Positions 53,417 to 63,818 of a DNA stretch of 64,000 nt are shown in pieces. The stretch is from Ixodes scapularis (lineage: Eukaryota; Arthropoda; Arachnida; Ixodida; Ixodidae). The notes below the pieces were generated by a model. It did not search any database. It worked only from the letters and a program-made list of their open reading frames with translations, and was not told the origin of the DNA. Position numbers and translations under genes: made by a program. Position 1 is the first letter of the stretch; the number at the start of each line of letters is the position of its first letter. Where the stretch lies: contig NW_024609836.1 of NCBI RefSeq assembly GCF_016920785.2, positions 13,050,018-13,114,017 of the forward strand, read 5' to 3'.

Positions 53417-54589
53417 TTTTGTGCTGAAGAAAATCTTCTCTCATTAATAAGTGTATTTAAAATATTTTATTCTTGCCCATTCGAAAGGAAGGCGAGAGAG
53501 CCCGATCACTGACCTGATCTCGCCACACCATCATGTCCCTTCGTACAATAAAGTTTGTCTACTATGCTCACCGTCACCAAAGTAACGAATTGTCAACTGA
53601 ACGGATGCGTACCAGACCCGAGCGTCTGAAGCCAGCAAGATACGATGCCATTTCTCAGAGTTATCTCATAACACCAACGCTGATGAAAACCGGTTGGTTG
53701 CTCACGTTGTTGGAGAAATATGGCAGCCGTCGAACTGCATTTCTCCAAGTGTCGTCTGCTAACGCTATAGCGCTGGGGAAAGCTCGTTGGTAGTTTGTGT
53801 CGCCGATGGAGCGTGGCAGTAGTAAGCCATGGCGGCAAGCTAGGTTTCCAAACAGATCATGCTTTGCGTGGTCACTCCTCACTGCAGCCCACTTTCTTTG
53901 GGAAAATGAATCATAATTTCAGGCTGAAATCGCAACAAGACTTTCTGGAAATATTAAGCGATCACCAAGCTAGGTGACGAGACGGAACGCTCAGGTAAAT
54001 AGCGTCAGATCTTGTTGGCTTCAGATGCTAGAGCGTTGCACGGATCCATTCAGTCAATGCTTCGTTGCCATGATGACGGTGAGCATAGCAGACAAACTAT
54101 AGGGGGTGTTCACTGACCGCCAAATTTGAGGGCTACCAGGCGGGTGATGAGGCTCCCTCACAGTGCTCTTTAATTGGCGGGACGTGAAAAACAAAGTTTG
54201 AAATAAAGACTTATTGATGAGAGCCGTTTTTCTCCATTGCCTATTATTTTGACGAGCCTTACACAACAAGAATATTTTTAGATCAGGGTTTGGGCCCAGA
54301 TTTATGCACTCCGATATAGGTCTAAAATATCAATATGCTCAATATTATACATTGAGACACGGTCTTGAATCTCACGGACATGACATCTTTACTCTATAAT
54401 ACTTTAATTTTAACGAACTAGGCCTGAGATGGCCATAATCACATTAGGCTGAGACCAATCACACTTTTCAGCAGATGCTAATATGCAACGGAAAATGGTT
54501 GCGCTTATTTGCATTGACAATACTAGAATGCAAGTACAATGAAGAGAGCCGACTGGCACCAAAACAAGAGCCATTACATACCATATTAC

Positions 54590-54767
54590 CTTGAACCAAG
54601 CTTGAAAAAGCTGATTCACGATGGCCCGCCGGACTGCACCGCCTACGGGCGTCTTCCTTTTCAGGACATCTTCGTAGATCCCGCAGTCGCGAAGTGCGAA
54701 TTCGAGGTAATCGTGCCGCTTCTCAACTGGCACGGCGTGCTCTAGTTGAACATCTGAAGTTGTGGCA
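54590..54767 (-). CDS. SAMD3-like gene, exon 3
   Basis: The acceptor is gtttcag and the donor is AAG|gtaata. It encodes HAVPVEKRHDYLEFALRDCG and GGAVRRAIVNQLFQAW. It joins exon 2 in phase 2. Confidence 0.6.
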
Positions 54768-54875
54768 CTGAAACAAAACACACTTTGTGTTCAAATCGAA
54801 TTATTAAAAAATTTCGTTCGACTGTAGTAAACCACACACAGTATAATTCTCTCCTGTGAGGTGATCGTCATTTAC

Positions 54876-54940
54876 CTGGACCCGTCACTCCGTGCTGTTA
54901 ATGCGGTCGCGTCACCGGTGATGACAGCGGGACTTGTGCA
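54876..54940 (-). CDS. SAMD3-like gene, exon 2
   Basis: The acceptor is tatgcag and the donor is AG|gtaaat; 65 bases. It encodes a Ser/Thr/Ala-rich linker. Confidence 0.55.
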
Positions 54941-55702
54941 CTGCATAAAAAAGCAGCCTGTTTTGAGCAGCTGTTTGTGGTTTCTACCCAACGAAAATCT
55001 TGAATCCCTGATGTTTAACACATTTGCAAAATGGCCTAACGAAATAGCTTTTTCATAATAAATGTGGCTCAAAGAACCGAAAAATGTTTCACCTTTAGGT
55101 AAAAAGGCGGGGTATAACCGTATAAGGTTGGCTGTAATCATTATGAGCTATCAAAATGACAGACATGTTGGCCGATGCAATTGTGGCAAACAGAGTATAA
55201 AAAATACATTTCTGAAAAACTGTCATAGGTTTAAAAAGATTTTACTGTTTCTTCAGTATACCAGACACATTGAGTACTGCATGAATGTTAACTATGCTAA
55301 CTGCTGCAGACCATGCTACGTGACAGGCTAGTATCTCTTTCAATTTAGCTGAATCAAGGTACTGATGGTCTAAAGGCCATGTGTCATTTATAGGTGCCAT
55401 TTATCTCAACTGTGTTCTGCCAGCACCCAACCTCTTACTAAAACAGGGGTGCCGCACTGTATTTTAGTTAGCTCGTATATAACGCTGTGGTTAAGCTCAA
55501 TTCTCATTTGATTATAGATTACTCTGCTTTTTTAGTGCACATTTGAAAATACAGCTATTAAACAAATCCTATTTTGATGTCTCATGTGTGTTCAGCATTC
55601 TTGCCTAAATAAAATTAAAGCCTGCGGAAATATTTGCATGAACACTAACTCTGAGATCTGTCACACTCCAAGAAAGACCTTGGTTCGCAGCAAAACACTC
55701 AC

Positions 55703-55826
55703 ATCAGCTTGAGGATCAACCTTCCGTGTCAATTTTATTTTAGTTCTGTTCTCCACATTGTTTTCCGGCTCCAGGTCGTTAAAGTCCTCAAGGTTTTCAT
55801 AGTATACCTGGATCTGTGTCACGTGC
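55703..55826 (-). CDS. SAMD3-like gene, first exon in window, abutted by the hAT
   Basis: The donor is GAT|gtgagt. It encodes VYYENLEDFNDLEPENN, an acidic segment. The acceptor AG falls inside the hAT target duplication (55822-55829). The matching polypyrimidine tract lies beyond the transposon at about 62150-62185, so the natural acceptor is split by the insertion. Confidence 0.55.
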
Positions 55827-56057
55827 CTGCAGACTTGTACACGTTACTAAAAAAAAGTAAGGAATTACAGTTACAGTTACTCAGGTCTCAAATGTAATTT
55901 GTTACAATTACAATTACCCTTCCGTAAAAGTAAGTGACCGTTACTCCGAAAAGTAATCCGTTACTTTCGCGGCCGTTACTTTCAACTTTACTGCACTATT
56001 AATAGGAAACAAACGAATAACTTTATAGATTATAAAATTGTTTATTGTTTGATCAAG

Positions 56058-56538
56058 TCACACTTTGTTGATCTTCAGCAGTAGCTGACTCTCAAAAGTT
56101 GCATCCGACATCTTTCCCCGCTTCTTTGTAAAGATGTCAGCCGCCACGCTGAATACCCTCTCCACTGAGGCACTGGATGGGAGCGCAGTATTATAGCGCA
56201 CAAATGCTTGACGCACGGCATCGTACCTCTGAAGTGAGGCGATGGAAGTGCACTCTGCGTCCTGGAGGAAACGCGAAGCTTCATTCTGGGAGATGGAGCT
56301 TGACGCCGTTGTCATTGCAAAGCTGAAGTAATCGCCGGAGGAGTGGTCCGCGCCGTCTTCCTGGGTAGATGGCGTGCCAATCGCAGTGGTACTCTTATAG
56401 CAAGGGCGACTCAGCTCGTCCGTCAGCTGCTCGGCGAGAGCTTCACGCCTCGCGAGGTCGGTGACCCAGTTCGCTTTGAAGCGCGGGATGAGCGCTGAGG
56501 CCAGCAGGAGCTCCCGGTCGCCGTGCAAGTGATCAAAC
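56058..56538 (-). CDS. hAT transposase exon 6 (dimerisation domain)
   Basis: The acceptor is cttccag; the stop is at 56058-56060. It encodes RFKANWV and the C-terminal SSASVERVFSVAAD domain. Confidence 0.9.
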
Positions 56539-59500
56539 CTGGAAGACCAATATGTGCATCTACATATAAATCATTTCACAAATATCGCCAATTTGAAGAG
56601 AATGAACCTCGGTCAAGACGCCGGTGGCGAAGCTGTTTTCAAAATGTGCGTTGCAAATGTGAAACAAAAATCTGATTTTAATATTATTACACACAACCAA
56701 TGCAAACATCAGGGCGCTCCCACATATAGACCGAATGTTAAAACAAGTAAATGTAGGCGCACGTATGCCACACTTACCGCTTCTTTATGCCGTTTAAAAG
56801 CGCATGGACCAGGGGCCGGCAGAACTGCAGTCCAGTGTTATCCAGGTGGCGAAGACGCAGTTGTAAGACGGTTATTGTTGGGAGCAAATACCCGATGTAC
56901 ATGCTCTCGTCTTTCTGTATCACGTCTATGGCGCACGCCAGAGGTTTCATGACCTGCACGAGTTACGTAGCAGTAAAAAACATATTATTAAGCATGTCAT
57001 ACGGCAGCGAGGCAGAAAGTTGTGAGAGTTGGTTGATCATCCTACAAATTAAAACGCCGCAAAAAAAAGAAAAAAAAAATGAGACAGGAGAAACAAGGAA
57101 GGCACAAACAGGCACAGCCCTGTGTCTCGGCCTTTTTGTTAATTTTGTCTCCGTTTCTTAGTTGTTGCGCTGTTTTATTTTGCATTATGCGATACGGATT
57201 CAATCCGCATTACTTTCAGGACCTGTTTACTCCGTAGGAATACACAAATAAATATATCTTCACAATTTAAGCCGACATTGGGGTAACGCCATTTCCCAAG
57301 AGTACCAAATATTAAGTAATACGTTTAAACCACATATAGATTATTCATAAGTGCACGTCGAATTGTGACCACAATATATTTATTCTAGTTTTCGCATTGC
57401 AATTTTGTGTTCATAAAACCTAGCGTTCACGAAAATTAGTATTCAAGGGAACCTGCACTGGATGCCGAGATGAATATTTCCAGTTAACTTCCCGCCGAAA
57501 AAATATATTTAAAGGTCCCTATATATTATATAATCGAGATTACGGTCTGTTATAAAAATATGTTCTGAGATTCGGGCTTCTATTGTGAGCATGCAGCCTT
57601 GAGCGGTTCGGATCATTAATATTTCACAGCTCAATTATGCACCCTTAGCTCTCATGCAATAGACGCGCCAGACGCAAGAATGCAACACCGCGGTTTCCTT
57701 CGCACCAGCGGACGTAAACGCGCATATGCATTTGCTTAGAAATATTGTATTGCAGCATTTCAAGGTGCCTTGAAAATAATACTTGTGTTCAGGCACGTAG
57801 CCAGGGGAAAGGCCCATGGCTACGTGCCCCTCATACAGCATTTTGTCCATGGGCGAGCCCCCCCACCCGCCGAAACAAAATCCTGGCTACGTGCCTGCTT
57901 GTCTTGTATGTATCCTTATGCAGTCGGAAGTTAGTCATTATAATGGACATCTGGTATATCAGCTGTAGATGAGCAATTTAGCCAGTGCAGTACAGCTGTT
58001 AGCCTAGGGTATTTAACGTGCACCTCGCAGTAGTGATACACGACCGTTCGCCGGCACGATATGCTATCCAAATGGAAACGGGCAGGGGTAGAAATTCTGC
58101 AGCGAGAGTTTTCACTACGTGTTCCGAGCTGAGGTGCGCTAATCCACTCGGCCACCGATTTCCCTTGTAAACGCTTTGAGAGGCGTTTGCGCACAAACGA
58201 AACGTAGCTGATCGCTATGGCTAACCTGTGCATTCAAACATACGTGGGCTGAAAAACACGTGCTTTCAAGTGGCACACCGATGTCGTACATTGCCTTTCA
58301 ATGTCGTACACTGGTAAAAATTAAATAAGAATATTTTTCTTACCTCACAGTATTCCTTCATGAACAGAAGGTCTCGCGGTCGCTGGAACTGCGGCACATG
58401 CAGCGCCCTGCACAGTCCGTCGATGTCCTTCCCATCGCAGTCCAGGGCAGTAAGGCAGTCTAGGGCGTCAAAAAATGAATTCCACCGCGTAGAGACTGGT
58501 CTCAGGAGGCTCTTCCCGCAGTACTTCATGATGGTTTCCGCTGCGATGGCCGACTGCCCTTGTTTGCACCATAATGCACGACACGTGCCGAGGACCGATC
58601 TAAGGGGCCTTGAAAAAATCTCGTGCCGCTCAGCCTCCGACGCATCCGCCGTCGCTACCAAGTTCAAGGTGTGTGCAGAGCACCGATGATGAGGAGGAAG
58701 GCGGGCTTCGCCTGCGGGTACGTTGTCTAGCAAAGGCGCCACCTCCACGGCCTCGGTGAAGGCGTCGTCATCTTCGTCGTGATGCGCGTCTTCGACATCC
58801 TTTTCGCCAAAAAGTCTGCACAAAAAAGTAAACAGAAATGTTTGAACCGAACTTGCTCCCACAAAATTAAAGTGCGATTGACATACCTAAAGGCTTTGAC
58901 GAAGTTTGCACCGTTGTCCGTTATCACCTTCGTAACCTTTCCTCGCAGACCGTAGTCGTCAAAGGATTTCTGGAGGGTGTCTGCAATTTTGTCATAGGTG
59001 ACTCGTCCAGTCATGCGACGGCAGAGGAGAACGGCGGATTTCCTGCTGAGGGAGGGCTCAAGCCAGGAAACGGTAGCCGCCAGGTAGCTCCTGTAATGAA
59101 GAAATGGTGTATAGAAGATAACCCGTATATGTCGCCAATTTTGCTCCGTCAAGTCAATACCAGACACGCCGTGTTTTAATAGCATTTAACTACAGAAGCA
59201 CAAATAAAAAAGAAAAAAAAAATTGTCAAAAACGACAAGGTCAGTTGGCCAAAAACTGGTCTGCTTCAAGGTGGTAAAGACGTCAGGGAGACCGTCCAGC
59301 TGCCCAACCTTTAGCAAGGGCTGTCTACCTCTTGTAACGCTTAGAGTCGTGTGACCTTCGAGCTGGCACGCACAGCCTAAGCACTACTGCAGGCAGCTAG
59401 GGAGTGCTGGAGCTACACGAGGCCTCAAATTGAAAGCATGCAGCTCAGGCATGGCCGAAATACGGTTTTGATAAGCAGTGAAACACTGTAAAGGCACGCC

Positions 59501-60679
59501 CCCCGTATGACTCAGAAAACGACGAAAGTGATCGGTGCTTTGGGGAAGACACCCTATGTCACGTCTGCTTTAAAGGCAGTTTAGAAACACATTATTTGAG
59601 CTCACGCTGATAGCTTGAATTGTTTTCCAAGCTATTATGAAACAAGCTGAAGACATACGGCATTATTAGAAAGCAGCTACTGCTTGTTAAAAATCGATCA
59701 ACGCATACTAAAATTCAGGGTTCAGTAAATAACTGTCATTTGGGAAGGTGTGCCTACAACACAGCAGCAAGAATCAGTGCTATAAAAATGTGTGCGCTTT
59801 CTACAGGCAGGTGACCAAAAACCCTTACCGTCGAAAGGTCGTCCAGCAGTCCGCTGTCACCGTCACGTATGTCACATCTCCCAAAGTTGCCTTGAGCCGC
59901 AGCTTCATTGCGTCACAGCTGGCCTCCATTCGCGTCATAAGCATTCTTCGAGTCAAAACGCTGCAGTTCGGCGCCAGCGATTTCACCATTTTCACAAAGC
60001 TCGGTGCTTCAACAACTGAAAATGCTTGTGACGTGTCCACAACGAATGTCAGGATAAGGTCGTCAAGCTTGCTTTGCGACACTGCACCTCTCTCAAAACC
60101 AATTGTCAGCTGCTTCTGAACTGTCAATGGGGACTCGGGTGCCTTCCTTTTTTTTAGGAGACTTTCAAAGCCAGACAGCTGGCTAGGGTGTTGCCGCTAA
60201 AAAGAAAAAAAAAAGAGCAAAAACAACACTACATCAGTATACCCCAAACTGCAGGTGGGAAATTGATTACTTTCTACAGGATTAATATTAGAAGGTCCTA
60301 ATTTTTGCAAATACGCAATTAAAAACGATTACAAAAAAAAAACAAGTTTACAATGTTGAATACATTGCATAGCACCCCCCTGAAAACATTTAGTGCTACC
60401 AAAATATTCGCGAAACTGACACCTTCCAAATTACAATAAATATTGACCCAAGGGAAATGAGATGCGTGTGTAGTATATTCGTTATGAAACTAATGAAGGT
60501 GAACTTACCTGAACGTGTTTCCTCAAGTTGGCGTTGGTCGACTTCGCGCATGACAAGAGCTTCTGTTTTGGTTTGCAAAGCAAACATTCAAAGGTGATGT
60601 TACCGTCACTCCTCATTTCGCTCACTGAAAACATAGAAACTAGCTGAGGCCACGGCGATTTCGGGCAGCGGTCCTCCAT
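56058..60679 (-). CDS. hAT transposase, six exons, ~623 residues, open
   Basis: The enzyme cuts out and reinserts the transposon through an RNase H-like catalytic core. Exons: 60679-60509, 60196-59829, 59090-58887, 58815-58344, 56953-56778, 56538-56058. All are GT-AG with matching phases, 1872 bases including the stop. Residues 1-60 form a BED zinc finger (Cys32, Cys35, His55, His60), which binds DNA. TADCWTT (end of exon 2) and ITDNGANFVKAF (exon 3) carry candidate catalytic Asp residues. RCSAHTLNLV (exon 4) is the hAT CxxH motif and STRWNSF follows it. LPSSASVERVFS with FTKKRGKM (exon 6) is the hAT dimerisation domain. The start is the ATG at 60679, 30 codons before the first finger Cys. 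Length and motif order fit the family. I infer it is, or was very recently, autonomous. Confidence 0.9.
56778..56953 (-). CDS. hAT transposase exon 5
   Basis: The acceptor is tcgtgcag and the donor is CG|gtaagt. It encodes PLACAIDVIQKDESMYIGYLL, a core hAT block. Its homologue in the decayed hAT holds the fold-back insertion. Confidence 0.88.
57790..57897. mobile_element. 108-bp MITE inside the hAT's fourth intron
   Basis: The ends are CAGGCACGTAGCCAGG and CCTGGCTACGTGCCTG, 16 bases and perfectly inverted. CTTGTGTT (57782-57789) and CTTGTCTT (57898-57905) form an 8-bp duplication with one change, as for hAT-mobilised MITEs. Confidence 0.8.
57950..58165 (-). mobile_element. tRNA-headed SINE (copy B)
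   Basis: The minus strand reads AATCGGTGGCCGAGTGGATT at the head and matches copy A (47255-47540) along the body. It lies in intron 4 of the transposase gene. Confidence 0.75.
58344..58815 (-). CDS. hAT transposase exon 4
   Basis: The acceptor is tgtgcag and the donor is GAG|gtaaga. It holds an acidic insertion (DEDDDAFTEAVE), then RCSAHTLNLV and STRWNSFFDAL. Confidence 0.88.
58887..59090 (-). CDS. hAT transposase exon 3
   Basis: The acceptor is attacag and the donor is AG|gtatgt. It encodes SYLAATVSWLEPS and VITDNGANFVKAF, the second candidate catalytic Asp block. Confidence 0.88.
59829..60196 (-). CDS. hAT transposase exon 2
   Basis: The acceptor is cttttttag and the donor is CG|gtaagg. 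It runs from the finger's last His to VTADCWTTFR, the first candidate catalytic Asp. Confidence 0.88.
60509..60679 (-). CDS. hAT transposase exon 1 (BED finger)
   Basis: The donor is CAG|gtaagt. It encodes FECLLCKP and LRKH. The last zinc His comes from exon 2 (RQHP), which confirms the splice. Confidence 0.88.
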
Positions 60680-60949
60680 GGCGAACGCAAAAGACAGGGT
60701 TCATGACGCCACCCCCGGTTTATATACCATCGGTGGTGATTCACTGTAGAACCAGCAGGCCTCTCGCCTCAAGTCCGGAATCTCCACTCCTATTGTCACA
60801 GCTTACGAGCCTAGTTGAGCCATCATATGCTGGTTAGATATTTTTAGAAAAAAAAAAACAAAAAAAAAACAGCGGTAGGTTTTAGTTTGAGATCCTTGTT
60901 GGAGTGATAATACATTTTTTTGTTGTAGAAGCAGAAATACAAAAATAAA

Positions 60950-61255
60950 AACAAAAGAACTGTTACGTTCTCAAAGTGCTCTAAGAAACTTGACCTATAG
61001 AAACAGGCACGAGCGTTGTAGGCAACAAAAATCGCACCTGCAGGCGTAGGTGGCTGTCCTTTATTATAATAAAAACAGCAAGTAAAAAAAAAAAAAAGCA
61101 CAAAAGACCAAAGAGCTCCGGAGGGCTCTAAGAAACCTTATGCATAAAAAAAGATGCGACACGGATGTAGGCAACATGGCACCCACAGGCCGTATGTGGT
61201 TATTCTCATATGAGCCAGCGCTAAAAACGTAACTAAAAAAAAAACGGAAAAGTTT
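60950..61255. repeat. 157-bp tandem duplication in the hAT 5' region
   Basis: The word GCTCTAAGAAAC recurs at 60978 and 61135. The following text (GATGTAGGCAACA / GTTGTAGGCAACA; GGT-GCTGTCC) is diverged but aligned. Each unit ends in a poly-A run. It lies upstream of the transposase start, where regulatory sites would be. Confidence 0.6.
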
Positions 61256-62149
61256 CTAAAAAAACTCGGTCGCGGTAGGATTCCGCAAAAAGCAGGACAA
61301 AAACGAGTCAAAACCCTCTTCTCGATAAAAAGATAGGAAGTGCCCCACTAATATCTTTCAAACAGCATGGAGCGAGAATGCTTGTTACTGCAACACCTCC
61401 ATTTATTGGAACATTGCTTTTAGTCAATTTCCGGGTTGAACGAAAAAAGGAGCGTCTCGCTTCTCCGGCGTTGAGACGTTGGTAATTGCTGTCTATTATG
61501 CTCATACAAACTCCAGCTTCTGGAGGGCAGTATGTGTTCCTCTCCCCTTCATTGAGGATAGCGAAGATAGATTGAAGGAAGGAAAGGCGGACGTGGCTCT
61601 AGTTGGAGGGAAGTAGAAAGAAGATGGATTTTCACTAGCAAAAAACAGTAGCGTGAGCAAAGTGGCAAAAATAATATATTCTTTCCATTTTTTTATGCGT
61701 TTATGCAGGTTTTAGAATGTCTTGTTTTCGTACCGAGTCCGGTTCTACCCATCAGTGTGCTTCCCCTCGTCGTAGGCAAGCAATCTAAAGAATCAAGATA
61801 AAAAAGGGCTTTTAGGGTTTAGGCAATGCAAAGAAAAGCTTCGACAGCTCTTTGTATGTGGGTGTGCGCGCGCGAGCGACGGCAGGTTTGCAGTTGAGCT
61901 TACCGGAACACTTCTTTTTTCCAGAAACTGAAGATGTTTTTTCCTGCGTTCAAATTTCCCGCTTTTTCCGCCGCAAATAAAAAAAAGTAACGAATTACAA
62001 GTAATCCCTTACAGAAATAAGTAACTAAAATTACTTTACAATTACCCTAGAAAATATGTAACGAATCCGTTACAAAATTACAGATAAATGTAACGGATTA
62101 CAAGTAATTTCGTTACTAGTAACGGATTACGTACAAGTCTGCGTGCCTG

Positions 62150-62520
62150 TGACGATTATTACGGGTGGAAGAAGAAAAGAAGCGGAAGGGAACGAGCGCG
62201 TTCCAGAGAACGGCGAGCGCGAGCAGAGAACGGCGAGCGTGAGAAGAGAAGGACGAGCGCGAGCAGAGAACGGCGGGCGCGAGAGGAGAAGCAGCAGTGA
62301 AAGCCAGGGTCGGGCCGCGACGCACGGTGACGACCAGAGCTCGGAGGGAGGACCAGCCGCTACGGTCAGCGACACCTACTACGAGCAACTCCAGGGGGAG
62401 TACGAGACACCGGCTTCTGCATCATCACATCAAGCGGCGACGCTCCGCAAGGCACCGAGAGGAAAGACTTGAACTTAAGGCAAAAACGGTAGCGGGAACG
62501 GGCCATGAGTGTGTTGACGT
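62150..62520. other. GC-rich imperfect repeat; intron or upstream part of the SAMD3-like gene
   Basis: The + strand has repeated GAGAACGGCGAGCGCGAGCA units at 62190-62290. On the minus strand a pyrimidine-rich tract just beside the hAT would serve as splice acceptor for the exon at 55826. No further exon of that gene is recognised here. Confidence 0.35.
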
Positions 62521-62883
62521 GACTTTAACTGCCTTCAGTGTTTTGCTTTTCTTATTGCTAATTCTTTTCCTATTGTATAGCTGCTGACACGTTCCTATCT
62601 TCATTCTTGTAAATATATCATTTCTTCTGTGTTTGATCCACTCATGGGCGTCGTTTCTCTTTTTTCCCGATTGACGATGACAATCTGAAACAAACATATC
62701 ATTCATAAATGCATGAATTATAATTGCAAAATTACTCCAAAAGCCGGGAGACGTCATAATTAAAATAAGCACGCCGACTTGACATAACAGAAAAAACAAT
62801 TTCATTAGACGTTTCGCCTCCCATCCGGGAAGCATCATCAGTAGTTACACAGCAAATGCAAGGTTCAACCTCAAGTCAACGCT

Positions 62884-63332
62884 ATTTATCACGAATGTCC
62901 GTGTAAGCTTCGTGGAGAGGGCCGCGGTTTTTGTTGCACACGGATGTGTCCCTGCGAACAAACCACGATTCTAGGAGCTTTCTAGGCTCCCATCTGTCCT
63001 CCCTCGCCAAGGTCGTCGCGGCCGGAAAGTCGAACGAATGCCCCATTGTCCACGCATGGTCCACCAGTTCAGTCTTCAACCGCGTCGCGTGGGATGCGTA
63101 CGTGACGTCACGCTTGTGTTCTTTGAGTCTGGTATCTCTCCTCCGTCCGGTTTCACCAATGTAGGACGCTGGGCAGTCACTGCAGGGGATCTTGTAGATA
63201 ACGCCCCTTTAGACGTTCTCCGGGGTTGGGTCCTTTGGTTTGGAAACGGAATTTCCAATAGTTCTGTATGGCTTAAAAACAGTTCGAATGCCAAGGGGCC
63301 TCAAAGCGCGACTAAGGAGCATATTGGGGTAT
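62884..63332 (-). mobile_element. Penelope-like element, C-terminal linker and GIY-YIG endonuclease
   Basis: The minus strand reads ALRPLGIRTVFKPYRT, then after one stop GVIYKIPCSDCPASYIGETGRR, the complete GIY-YIG core, continuing to RKLLESWFVRRD and a natural stop at 62884. The domain is open for about 120 residues, younger looking than the other Penelope remnants. The region 62750-62880 beyond it contains the GAAACGTC-type motif near a Penelope 3' end. Confidence 0.8.
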
Positions 63333-63818
63333 ATTGAGGAGAAAGTGCTGAACAAAGTTCTGTTCCCCGTCAAATTTTACCGCCGATATGTGGATGACAC
63401 TTTCGTCATTTTAGATAAAAGTCATGCTAATGATTTTCACCGGGAGTTAAACAGTGTTCACCCCGCGATACAGTTTTCTTGCGAGGCAGAACAGCAGGGC
63501 ACATTGCCCTTCCTAGATGTATCTGTAATGAGGACAGGCGAACCGAACCACAGGATTGAAACGGGTGTGTACCGCAAACCATGTGAAACAGATAATTTTT
63601 TGGATTTTTTGTCCCATCACCCAGTGCAATACAAGAAATCAGTAGTGCGATCGTTTGTACAGAGATCAAATACCGAGTCATCTAACGAGCTCCATGGCGC
63701 AAATGAGATGACTCATTTACAGGGAGCTTTGGTGAAACGTCCCTACCCAAAGCGTTTTGTTGACGAGGTCAAAAACAAAATTAAACAATGTGCAACCGTG
63801 CGAAAGGGAAAGAGATAA
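63240..63818 (+). CDS. Penelope-like RT palm/thumb ORF (partial)
   Basis: 192 codons. Only the part from about 63333 is RT; the first 30 codons read antisense through the neighbouring copy. YVDDTFVILD at about 63388-63420 is the catalytic box with both Asp residues. The RT fingers are missing, so the copy is 5' truncated. Confidence 0.7.
   Translation: METEFPIVLYGLKTVRMPRGLKARLRSILGYIEEKVLNKVLFPVKFYRRYVDDTFVILDKSHANDFHRELNSVHPAIQFSCEAEQQGTLPFLDVSVMRTGEPNHRIETGVYRKPCETDNFLDFLSHHPVQYKKSVVRSFVQRSNTESSNELHGANEMTHLQGALVKRPYPKRFVDEVKNKIKQCATVRKGKR

Larger units (their letters stand above)
40426..55826 (-). pseudogene. SAMD3-like uncharacterised gene, nine exons, probably broken
   Basis: Exons in 5' to 3' order on the minus strand: 55826-55703, 54940-54876, 54767-54590, 52274-52181 (or 52189), 50305 to about 50125, 46591-46385, 46321-46186, 44497-44424, 40791-40426. 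Junction phases agree for the first three and last four; the junctions around 52.2 and 50.2 kb are less sure. From memory the protein (about 475 residues here) resembles animal proteins annotated SAMD3-like: VAAERLVSKYPHL, then ALRNRFKIMRKK, then a helical part and the C-terminal FFPVSSLL..CCVFHIEYAKAAHKMLTFIE. Function is unknown. A TAG at 46531-46529 interrupts exon 6. One hAT sits at the acceptor of the first exon and another in the last intron. More 5' exons should lie right of 62.15 kb. Otherwise it could be a multicopy gene carried by an unknown transposon. Confidence 0.6.
55830..62141 (-). mobile_element. Complete hAT transposon, 6.3 kb, apparently intact
   Basis: The terminal inverted repeats begin CAGACTTGTAC. 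CGTGCCTG is duplicated exactly at 55822-55829 and 62142-62149. Both subterminal regions (55840-55985 and 61985-62130) are arrays of GTAAC/GTTAC and GTAATT words, probably transposase binding sites. A six-exon transposase gene fills the minus strand with no stop or frameshift. A SINE and a 108-bp MITE sit in its fourth intron, and a 157-bp tandem duplication lies upstream of its start. No second gene was seen. Confidence 0.93.

Noticed and set aside
62116..62388. 90-codon minus ORF joining the SAMD3-like exon across the hAT
   Set aside because: It is open in frame, but its composition reflects the GC-rich repeat, and a pyrimidine tract plus CAG at the junction indicates an intron end there.
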